Made by a program: the position numbers and the translations under genes. Below, piece by piece: positions 1-5,408 of a stretch of DNA of 5,408 nucleotides. The notes beneath the pieces are model-generated. The model was not told the origin of the DNA and did not search any database. It was given only the letters and a program-made list of their open reading frames with translations. Position 1 is the first letter of the stretch; every line of letters starts with the position of its first letter. The stretch is from Wohlfahrtiimonas larvae_A (GTDB lineage Bacteria; Pseudomonadota; Gammaproteobacteria; Cardiobacteriales; Wohlfahrtiimonadaceae): the NCBI GenBank assembly GCA_040394195.1, contig JBEBSR010000078.1, positions 1-5,408 of the forward strand, written 5' to 3'.

Positions 1-6
1 ATAAAA

Positions 7-1272
7 TTATGATGATTCATTTTCTTGGTTTTTAGGCTCTGGCAAAATTAAGTTCAAAAGAATTGCTAAAACAGCAGCTAAGCCAACACCGGCAAATGGG
101 AAATTACCAATATTGATTGTATAACCGCCAACGCCAGTGATTAATGTTGCACTGATGATCACTAAGTTACGTGGAATCATGATGTCAACTTTTGCATCGA
201 TCAATGTTTTTAAGCCAATGCTCGCGATTGTACCAAATAATAAAATCATAATGCCGCCCATTACAGGTAATGGGATAGAGTTTAAGAAAGCATTGAATTT
301 GCCCATGAATGCCATAGCAATTGCGAAGATCGCAGCATAAGTCATAATTTTAGGATTATCATTTTTAGTGATCATTACCGCACCTGTTACTTCGCCATAA
401 GTTGTCACAGGAGGGCCACCAATTAAACCTGCCACACAAACACCAAAACCATCGCCAGCTAGGGTTTTATCTAAACCTGGGTCTTTAGTAAAGTCTTTAC
501 CCGTTACTTTGCTGATTGCCATAATGCCACCAATATGTTCAATCGCAGGTGCAATCGCTACAGGCAACATGAATAAAGCAGCTAGCCAGTTAACTTCAGG
601 TTTATGAAATTCAGGAACAGCAAACCATGCAGCATTGATTAAGCCATTTAAGTTAAGAATTTCTTGGCCATTGTTCAATGATGCAGACAAACCTGTTAAA
701 TCTGCAATCAATGCTAATAAATAACCTGCAAAAATCCCACCTAGAATTGGAATCAAACGGAATAAGCCTTTGCCAAAAATTGTGATGATCACTGTCACAG
801 CAAATGTTGCAATGGATAATGAAATGGCTAATGTATCATTCATGATGGCAGTGCCACCGCTAATACCCATTGCCATTTGTGTTGCAGTGACAGCAACAGA
901 TAAACCGATTACCATGATGACAGGGCCAATCACAACAGCTGGAATCAATGTATTCACTAAGCCAATCCCGCGCCAGCGAATGATCAATGCGAACACAAAG
1001 TACATGAAACCTGCTGCGAATAAACCAAACATCGTTGCGCCCATTCCCCAAGTTTGCAATGAGAAAATGATTGGTGCAATGAAAGCAAATGATGAACCTA
1101 AAAAGATAGGAACTTTACGTTTAGTAATGATTTGAAAAAGTAGAGTTCCGATGCCAGCGCCTAAAAGCGCCATGGATGGATTTAAGCCAGTTAACAATGG
1201 AACTAAAACCATTGCGCCAAATGCAACAAATAAGATTTGTATGCCAGAGATTAGATCTTTAACAGACTGCAC
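7..1272 (-). CDS. uraA: NCS2-family uracil (nucleobase):H+ symporter, UraA-like
   Basis: An inner-membrane permease that should import uracil or a related base with protons for pyrimidine salvage. It is hydrophobic throughout, consistent with the 14-segment NCS2 fold (Xan_ur_permease family). Visible landmarks, numbered from the GTG start, are the LGSSFAF strand motif (58-64), the Glu245-His246 pair in the segment equivalent to UraA Glu241, the TTYGE motif with Glu294 (UraA Glu290), the family signature E-x-x-G-x4-T (294-302), and IPLPVMGG (333-340). The length is 421 aa, against 429 for E. coli UraA. I chose GTG at 1270-1272 because AGGAG lies 9 nt upstream and the protein then begins just before the conserved first helix. 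ATG at 1324-1326 (439 aa) has no Shine-Dalgarno site. The position four residues after Glu245 is Gly249, where UraA has His245, so the exact substrate is less certain than the family. It is divergent from pgpB; the stop lies at the window edge, so downstream partners such as upp cannot be seen. Confidence 0.9.
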   Translation of the reverse strand: MQSVKDLISGIQILFVAFGAMVLVPLLTGLNPSMALLGAGIGTLLFQIITKRKVPIFLGSSFAFIAPIIFSLQTWGMGATMFGLFAAGFMYFVFALIIRWRGIGLVNTLIPAVVIGPVIMVIGLSVAVTATQMAMGISGGTAIMNDTLAISLSIATFAVTVIITIFGKGLFRLIPILGGIFAGYLLALIADLTGLSASLNNGQEILNLNGLINAAWFAVPEFHKPEVNWLAALFMLPVAIAPAIEHIGGIMAISKVTGKDFTKDPGLDKTLAGDGFGVCVAGLIGGPPVTTYGEVTGAVMITKNDNPKIMTYAAIFAIAMAFMGKFNAFLNSIPLPVMGGIMILLFGTIASIGLKTLIDAKVDIMIPRNLVIISATLITGVGGYTINIGNFPFAGVGLAAVLAILLNLILPEPKNQENESS

Positions 1273-1281
1273 AATAATACG

Positions 1282-1286
1282 CTCCT
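1282..1286 (-). promoter_or_regulatory. Ribosome binding site that decides the uraA start
   Basis: On the minus strand AGGAG is followed by a 9-nt spacer (CGTATTATT) and then GTG at 1270-1272. Neither the in-frame ATG at 1324-1326 nor the TTG just before it has a comparable purine-rich site upstream. This favours the shorter 421-residue protein. Confidence 0.6.
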
Positions 1287-1369
1287 GTGATATTGGGTTG
1301 ATGAAAAAGCGTGCGATAGTATACATCAATCATTTTTATTGTTAGATAAAAATATATAAATGTTGCGGT

Positions 1370-1398
1370 ATTAAATGAGTATTTTGATATAGAAGCAA
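1370..1398 (-). promoter_or_regulatory. Possible sigma-70 promoter for uraA
   Basis: The minus strand has TTGCTT (1398-1393), a 17-nt spacer and TTTAAT (1375-1370). The -10 matches five of six consensus bases, but the -35 matches only three. Transcription would start near 1363, leaving a leader of about 90 nt before the GTG start. The leader is AT-rich and other TATA-like hexamers lie close by, so the exact promoter is uncertain. Confidence 0.25.
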
Positions 1399-1415
1399 AG
1401 CATTTGGTGACTTAG

Positions 1416-1424
1416 TGTTATAAT
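1416..1424 (+). promoter_or_regulatory. Extended -10 promoter for the pgpB-yaaA-ppnN unit
   Basis: TGTTATAAT contains a perfect TATAAT (1419-1424) preceded by TG one base upstream, the extended -10 form that can work without a good -35. No convincing -35 sits 16-18 nt upstream; TTGATA at 1384-1389 is too far away (29 nt). The predicted start is near 1431, giving a leader of about 26 nt. The position just ahead of the pgpB ribosome binding site supports the call. Confidence 0.5.
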
Positions 1425-1456
1425 TTTCCCCTTTCAAAAATATATGTAGGATTAGA

Positions 1457-2245
1457 ATGATAACCTTATCCCGTCAAAAACTATTATTAATTTTATTGGC
1501 AACATTGCAGTTAATTTTAATTCCTATTGTGCTTTGGTTGGCAGATTGGCAGTGGGAGCTAGATAATACTTTTGATGGTGTAGATCAATTCTTATTTTGG
1601 GTGACTCAATCAGGCACAGCAATAATCTATGCTTTAGTGACTTGTATCAGCTTAGTATTCGTTTTGTCTTGGGCCGTTTGGAACAAGATGGATTGGATCA
1701 TTGTTATTGCGACTGCATTTGTATTATTGATTAGCACACAAATTATTAAGACAAGTTTAAAATCATTTTATAAAGAATCGCGCCCTTATACTGGTTATTT
1801 GGTAGAACAGGGCGTTAATTTAGATAACTTTTATCAAGAGAAACGATCTGTACGTACAGAAATTGTTGCTAAAGCTGTAGAAGATAATACAGCCATGCCA
1901 ATGTATTTAAAGAAACATTGGGCAAAGGAAGTAGGTTATTCATTTCCATCGGGGCATACTGCATTCGCAGTTACATGGTTAATGATATTTATTCTAATTT
2001 TACCCATGAATCGTAAACGAGATTGGGCGATTACGTCAGTCATTTTTATTTGGGCTGCTCTGATGATCATTAGTCGCATTCGTTTTGGAATGCACTATCC
2101 GATTGATGTATTTGTGAGCACATTATATGTACCAATTGTTTGTTTAGTTTATGCTAAGTTAACGCAATGTTCTCGATTAGAACCCTGCTTTGATCGTTTG
2201 CAGAATTGGCAAGATCAAGTATTTTCATACGTCACACGGAGGTAA
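1457..2245 (+). CDS. pgpB: Phosphatidylglycerophosphatase B / undecaprenyl-diphosphatase (PAP2 family)
   Basis: An inner-membrane phosphatase whose E. coli homologue dephosphorylates phosphatidylglycerophosphate, phosphatidate and undecaprenyl diphosphate, feeding phospholipid synthesis and lipid-carrier recycling, with its active site on the periplasmic side. All three PAP2 motifs are present: K-x6-RP (Lys102, Arg109, Pro110), PSGH (164-167) and SR-x5-H-x3-D (Ser206, Arg207, His213, Asp217). The segment just before PSGH (MPMYLKKHW, 147-155) closely resembles the PgpB-specific insertion, which separates it from other PAP2 proteins such as YbjG/BcrC. It is 262 aa, against 254 in E. coli. Hydrophobic segments lie at about 7-28, 54-74, 79-98, 169-183, 190-205 and 218-234. 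ATG at 1457 follows AGGA at 1448-1451, and a promoter lies close upstream. It is the first gene of a three-gene unit; its last codons hold the yaaA ribosome binding site. Confidence 0.93.
   Translation: MITLSRQKLLLILLATLQLILIPIVLWLADWQWELDNTFDGVDQFLFWVTQSGTAIIYALVTCISLVFVLSWAVWNKMDWIIVIATAFVLLISTQIIKTSLKSFYKESRPYTGYLVEQGVNLDNFYQEKRSVRTEIVAKAVEDNTAMPMYLKKHWAKEVGYSFPSGHTAFAVTWLMIFILILPMNRKRDWAITSVIFIWAALMIISRIRFGMHYPIDVFVSTLYVPIVCLVYAKLTQCSRLEPCFDRLQNWQDQVFSYVTRR
2238..2242 (+). promoter_or_regulatory. yaaA ribosome binding site inside the end of pgpB
   Basis: GGAGG overlaps the last two arginine codons of pgpB. The pgpB stop TAA (2243-2245) and the yaaA ATG (2247-2249) follow directly. The site sets the yaaA start at 2247 rather than at the in-frame upstream ATG at 2190, and the 1-nt gap suggests translational coupling. 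Confidence 0.75.
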
Positions 2246-2246
2246 T

Positions 2247-3020
2247 ATGTTGTTATTCCTTTTATCACCCGCAAAAAAACTCGATGAAACTAGAAAGCCA
2301 CCTTTTGAAGGTAATGGCACGCCACATTTTTTGAAACAAAGTGAAGCGCTCATTGAAGTTTTGAAAGAATTATCACCACCTGATTTAGAATCTTTGATGA
2401 AAATTTCAGGCAATTTAGCTGTACAAAATGCTGCACGCTATAGTAATTTTGCTGTGCCATTCACCCACGATAATGCGAAAGAAGCTATTTTCTTATTCAA
2501 TGGCGATGCTTATGAAGCATTGAATGCTTATGATTTAACGAAAGAGCAAATGGATTATGTTCAATCCCATTTGGTAATGTTGTCTGGTTTATATGGCGCA
2601 TTGCATCCTCTAGATTTGATCGCACCTTATCGTTTAGAAATGGGTACATCGCTTAAAAATGTGAAAGGCAAAAACCTCTATGAGTTTTGGGGCGATTCAG
2701 TGACGCAATATTTGAATGGCTTGATTGAGAAAAACAAAATTACAGCCGTGATTAATTTAGCATCGAATGAGTATTTTTCTGTGCTTCAACCTGCTAAACT
2801 TTCTGTGCCTGTGATCACTCCAATCTTCAAAGATTTCAAAAGCGGACAATATAAAACGATCAGCTTCAATGCTAAAAAAGCACGTGGTTTAATGGTTCGT
2901 TATGCTGCAGAGAATAATATTCAAAATGCGGAAGATTTAAAACAGTTCACAAATAATGATTATTACTTTAAGGGTGAAAACCCAACACAAACATCAGAAT
3001 GGCTATTCTATAAGGACTAA
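2247..3020 (+). CDS. yaaA: Peroxide stress resistance protein YaaA (UPF0246 family)
   Basis: A cytoplasmic protein of the DUF328/UPF0246 family. In E. coli YaaA is induced by OxyR and limits Fenton-type DNA and protein damage during peroxide stress by lowering free iron; DNA binding has also been reported. The conserved blocks are all here: SPAK near the N-terminus (7-10), SGLYG (113-117), PYRLEMG (127-133), FWGD (147-150), NLASNEYF (170-177) and KKARGLM (210-216). The length of 257 aa nearly equals the 258 of E. coli. The reading frame stays open back to an ATG at 2190, but the strong GGAGG and the family's MLxLxSPAK beginning place the start at 2247. It sits 1 nt after pgpB and 6 nt before ppnN. 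I see no OxyR-like site in front of it, so it probably depends on the pgpB promoter. The biochemical mechanism of the family is not settled. Confidence 0.95.
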   Translation: MLLFLLSPAKKLDETRKPPFEGNGTPHFLKQSEALIEVLKELSPPDLESLMKISGNLAVQNAARYSNFAVPFTHDNAKEAIFLFNGDAYEALNAYDLTKEQMDYVQSHLVMLSGLYGALHPLDLIAPYRLEMGTSLKNVKGKNLYEFWGDSVTQYLNGLIEKNKITAVINLASNEYFSVLQPAKLSVPVITPIFKDFKSGQYKTISFNAKKARGLMVRYAAENNIQNAEDLKQFTNNDYYFKGENPTQTSEWLFYKD

Positions 3021-3026
3021 TCTCGA

Positions 3027-4409
3027 ATGAGTATAGAAAATAAAAATTATCATATCTATCCACCTGCTGGATCCTTAGATTTATTATCAAAAGTAGAAAG
3101 TGATTTATTAACTAAAAGCGTGGATGGTGAATTATATCAGTTGTTTAGAAATTGTTTATTGGCAGTATTGAACACAGGTAGCCAAACAGATGATGCGAGC
3201 ATTTTATTCCAAATGTATAAAGACTTTGAAGCAAAGGTCTCACGTACAGAACGTGGCATTAAGCTTGAGTTGATGAACCCACCACAATCAGTATTTGTGG
3301 ATGGAGAATTAACGCGTTTGATTCGCACAAATTTATTCTCGGTGTTGCGTGACATTTTGTACATGCGTGAAATTGTCAGCAGTTATGACAAAAAACGTTT
3401 AGTAAAATATGGTAGCCAAAAGATTGCAACAGATATCGTTTTTATGACATTGCGTAACGCAAAAGCATTGAAAGCTGCTTATGATTACAATGTTGTGGTT
3501 TGTTGGGGCGGTCATTCCATCAACGATATCGAATACAAATATGCACGCGAAGTTGGGCATGAATTAGGTTTACGTCGTTTTGATATTTGTACAGGTTGTG
3601 GGCCAGGTGCGATGGAAGCGCCAATGCGAGGTGCAGCAGTTGGTCATACGCAACAAGGTCATGAAGCAAACCGTTATATTGGTATTACAGAACCTTCAAT
3701 CATTGCAGCAGAGCCACCCAATCCATTAGTGAATGAATTAATCATTATGCCTGATATTGAAAAGCGTATTGAAGCATTCATTCGTTTAGGTCATGGCTTG
3801 ATTGTATTCCCAGGCGGCGTTGGTACAGCAGAAGAATTCTTATATGTGCTCAGTATATTGATGATGGAAGAAAATAAAGATCAAATTTTGCCAATCGTTT
3901 TAACTGGGCCGAAAGAAAGCGAGAATTATTTTAAAACTTTGGATCATTTCATTGAGAAGAGCTTAGGTAAAGAAGCTCAGAAATACTATGAAATCATCAT
4001 TGATAATCCAACATTAGTGGCACAGCGCATGAAGCAAGCGATGCCATTGGTGAAAGAGCGCCGTAAACAGAGTGAAGATGCATATTGCTTCAATTGGTCA
4101 TTGGTGATGTCAGAAGATTTACAAAAACCATTCATTCCAACACATGAAAATATGGCTGGCTTGAATCTTCATAAGGATCAGCCAAAAGAGAAATTAGCAG
4201 CGGCATTGCGCCAAGCATTCTCGGGGATTGTTGCAGGTAATATCAAAGAATCAGGCATTCAAGCCATTAAAGAACATGGTCCTTTTGTATTGCATGGTGA
4301 TCCTGAATTAATGGGATTAGTGGATGAGTTGTTGAATGACTTTGTTGAGCAAGGTCGAATGAAGTTGCCAGGCTCTACATATCAACCTTGTTATCGTGTT
4401 GAAAAATAA
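3027..4409 (+). CDS. ppnN: Pyrimidine/purine nucleotide 5'-monophosphate nucleosidase PpnN (YgdH)
   Basis: A cytoplasmic enzyme that cleaves the N-glycosidic bond of nucleoside 5'-monophosphates to free base and ribose 5-phosphate. In E. coli it is stimulated by (p)ppGpp and shifts nucleotide pools during the stringent response. The sequence shows the expected three-part layout: an N-terminal DUF4478-type region (about 1-145), a LOG/lysine-decarboxylase-like Rossmann core (about 150-335) with CWGGHSIN (159-166), CGPGAMEAPM (191-200) and the catalytic-type PGGVGTAEE (262-270), and a C-terminal DUF3412-type region (about 340-460) ending in MKLPGSTYQPCY. It has 460 aa, against 454 in E. coli, with near-identity over long core stretches, so PpnN fits much better than the shorter LOG cytokinin-type enzymes. 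ATG at 3027 follows AAGGA at 3012-3016 within the end of yaaA. It is the last gene of the unit and is followed by an intrinsic terminator. Alarmone control is inferred from homology. Confidence 0.95.
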   Translation: MSIENKNYHIYPPAGSLDLLSKVESDLLTKSVDGELYQLFRNCLLAVLNTGSQTDDASILFQMYKDFEAKVSRTERGIKLELMNPPQSVFVDGELTRLIRTNLFSVLRDILYMREIVSSYDKKRLVKYGSQKIATDIVFMTLRNAKALKAAYDYNVVVCWGGHSINDIEYKYAREVGHELGLRRFDICTGCGPGAMEAPMRGAAVGHTQQGHEANRYIGITEPSIIAAEPPNPLVNELIIMPDIEKRIEAFIRLGHGLIVFPGGVGTAEEFLYVLSILMMEENKDQILPIVLTGPKESENYFKTLDHFIEKSLGKEAQKYYEIIIDNPTLVAQRMKQAMPLVKERRKQSEDAYCFNWSLVMSEDLQKPFIPTHENMAGLNLHKDQPKEKLAAALRQAFSGIVAGNIKESGIQAIKEHGPFVLHGDPELMGLVDELLNDFVEQGRMKLPGSTYQPCYRVEK

Positions 4410-4430
4410 TCATTGTAGATTCTAAACATT

Positions 4431-4464
4431 AAAAACCTTGGCCCAAAAATGCTGAGGTTTTTTT
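4431..4464 (+). terminator. Rho-independent terminator of the pgpB-yaaA-ppnN unit
   Basis: A 12-bp stem (4431-4442 with 4451-4462, two central G-T wobbles) closes an 8-nt loop and runs into seven T residues (4458-4464). It begins 21 nt after the ppnN stop. The A-run on the left arm could also give some termination on the opposite strand. Confidence 0.85.
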
Positions 4465-4622
4465 ATGGTGATTTGAAAATTCAATATTAGAAAAAGTTAG
4501 TTAATCTGTAGTCATTCGATGATTATATAGTGCTATAGCAATTTATTGATAATAGTAGCTTCTTATCGAATAAACCTTTGTTATAAATGAATCATCTTTA
4601 TTCAATATTGATGAGGAATGCG
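4465..4622 (+). promoter_or_regulatory. AT-rich promoter region of the binding-protein gene
   Basis: Two promoter readings are possible. One is TTGATA (4546-4551), a 17-nt spacer and AATAAA (4569-4574). The other is an extended -10, TGTTATAAA (4579-4587), with a weak TTCTTA upstream. A perfect 10-bp palindrome TGCTATAGCA (4531-4540) lies just upstream and might be an operator, though a palindrome of this size is expected by chance a few times in this window. GAGGAA (4613-4618) is the ribosome binding site. No TPP riboswitch core is present. Confidence 0.4.
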
Positions 4623-5408
4623 ATGAAGAAATTTGTGATTGCAGCAACAGGTTTATCCATGAATTATATGCCAGAATACGTGGCAAAAGAGCAAGGTTTC
4701 TTTGAAGAAGTTGGTTTAGATGTTGAATCGTATGTGCCAGCACCGTGGACGCAATGTTTAACGGATGTCAATCAAGGCAAAGCACATGTAGTTGTTGGTG
4801 GTATTTGGGTGCCATTAGTATATATGGATCGCATTCAAAATTATTATTCATTTGCTAAAATTGCATCTCGTTGTCCTTTAGTGATTGTTTCTAGAGAAAA
4901 GCAACTTGATGAATTTAGTTGGCAAGCAATGGAAGGCAAGCGAGTTTTGGTTTCAGGTGGCGATGGTGCAAGCCATTATTTATCAGTTGCTGGCTGCGCG
5001 AAAGAAGGCGGTGCTGATACTTCTAAAATTCGTTTCATTCATGATTTTTCTACAAGTATGATCATTGAAATGTTTTTGGGTGGCTTTGGTGATTTCATTG
5101 TATTGCAACCTGATATGGCCAATAAATTTATCGCAGATGGTGCTGCATTTTCATATTGTGATTTAGCTGTTCGTGGTGGCGTGATTCCTTGGAGTGTTTA
5201 CTATGGTTTGGAATCCTTGTTCGAGGATGAAGATAATCTAGCAGGTAAATTTGCACTAGGTTTGCAAAAAGGCACGACTTGGTTATTGGAAAATGGTGGG
5301 GAAGGTTGTGAAGCCATCATTCGTAGAAATTGGCCACACGTAAAATTAGAAGATGGTATCAATACTATTAATCAATTCTGTGAAGGTGGCATGTGGACAC
5401 CATCCATT
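4623..5408 (+). CDS. SsuA/THI5-like binding-protein-fold protein without signal peptide (3' truncated by window)
   Basis: The first 262 codons of an open frame that runs off the window. The protein has the two-lobed NMT1/THI5-SsuA substrate-binding fold: MPEYVAKEQGFFEEVGLDVE (16-35) is the classic lobe-1 entry, GKAHVVVGGIWVP (52-64) the following strand, GKRVLVSGG (105-113) opens lobe 2, and FGDFIVLQPD (155-164) matches the hinge-strand region. Such proteins usually deliver sulfonates, nitrate, pyrimidines or related compounds to ABC importers. Two things are unusual: the first residues (MKKFVIAATG) already form the first fold strand, so there is no signal peptide or lipobox, and there are six cysteines (45, 84, 125, 179, 229, 253). 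Both suggest a cytoplasmic location. The CCCFC iron motif of yeast Thi5-type HMP-P synthases is absent. GAGGAA at 4613-4618 supports ATG at 4623; in-frame ATGs at 4587 and 4611 would not add a signal peptide. The ligand is unknown. About 40-50 residues probably lie beyond the window. Confidence 0.8.
   Translation, partial: MKKFVIAATGLSMNYMPEYVAKEQGFFEEVGLDVESYVPAPWTQCLTDVNQGKAHVVVGGIWVPLVYMDRIQNYYSFAKIASRCPLVIVSREKQLDEFSWQAMEGKRVLVSGGDGASHYLSVAGCAKEGGADTSKIRFIHDFSTSMIIEMFLGGFGDFIVLQPDMANKFIADGAAFSYCDLAVRGGVIPWSVYYGLESLFEDEDNLAGKFALGLQKGTTWLLENGGEGCEAIIRRNWPHVKLEDGINTINQFCEGGMWTPSI

Noticed and set aside
11..20. GATGATTCAT at the left edge is the reverse complement of ATGAATCATC at 4587-4596
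   Set aside because: An isolated 10-mer match in AT-rich DNA with no extended similarity; consistent with chance.
770..1135. Plus-strand open frame opposite the permease gene
   Set aside because: It is an antisense shadow of a conserved membrane protein, has no ribosome site, and its low-complexity composition mirrors the permease codons.
1330..1365. T-run in the uraA leader as a UTP-sensitive reiterative transcription site like those at E. coli pyrimidine genes
   Set aside because: The five-T run does not sit at the predicted transcription start of the best promoter candidate, so the mechanism is not supported.
1847..1860. Perfect 14-bp palindrome TCTGTACGTACAGA inside pgpB, reminiscent of a LexA box
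   Set aside because: It has CTG-N6-CAG spacing, not the CTG-N10-CAG of gammaproteobacterial LexA sites, and lies mid-gene. One such palindrome in about three windows of this size is expected by chance.
2190..2246. N-terminal extension of YaaA from the ATG at 2190
   Set aside because: It would overlap pgpB by 56 nt, lacks a ribosome site, and precedes the conserved family N-terminus that begins at 2247 behind GGAGG.
4440..4470. GCTGAGG near the THI5-like gene as part of a TPP riboswitch
   Set aside because: It is the right arm of the ppnN terminator. The other conserved TPP riboswitch segments (such as the GAACCTGA-type block) are absent between 4465 and 4622.
4543..4743. Minus-strand open frame across the promoter and start of the binding-protein gene
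   Set aside because: It overlaps a well-supported coding start and promoter on the other strand and shows no recognisable family features.

Overview
This window comes from an AT-rich gammaproteobacterial chromosome. The proteins are close to enterobacterial UraA, PgpB, YaaA and PpnN, and the codon use favours A/T endings throughout. The gene content would suit Pasteurellaceae, Orbaceae or a related AT-rich lineage. However, I find no exact copy of either Pasteurellaceae uptake signal sequence, so family-level assignment is uncertain. I see no mobile element, tRNA, rRNA, CRISPR array or sign of recent transfer.

Layout. (1) Positions 7-1272, minus strand: an NCS2-family nucleobase:H+ symporter of the UraA type. 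Its start is probably a GTG behind a good Shine-Dalgarno site, not the upstream ATG. (2) Positions 1273-1456: a divergent promoter region, with a clear extended -10 element firing towards pgpB. (3) Positions 1457-4409, plus strand: a tight three-gene unit. It holds pgpB (membrane lipid phosphatase), yaaA (peroxide-stress protein, 1 nt after pgpB) and ppnN (nucleotide 5'-monophosphate nucleosidase, 6 nt after yaaA), and ends in a strong intrinsic terminator at 4431-4464. (4) Positions 4465-4622: a short AT-rich promoter region. (5) From 4623 to the window edge: a 3'-truncated gene for an SsuA/THI5-type binding-protein fold. It has no signal peptide and six cysteines, so it looks cytoplasmic, which is odd for a binding protein.

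How they fit together. The three plus-strand genes look like a housekeeping and stress operon: lipid and carrier dephosphorylation, protection from iron-driven oxidative damage, and breakdown of nucleotides to bases and ribose 5-phosphate. In E. coli these genes sit at separate loci, so their co-transcription here is a lineage arrangement. The divergent permease and PpnN both handle nucleobases, but a functional link is only inferred. Most of the window is ordinary core genome. The points most worth following are the signal-less binding protein at the right edge and the altered substrate-site position in the permease.
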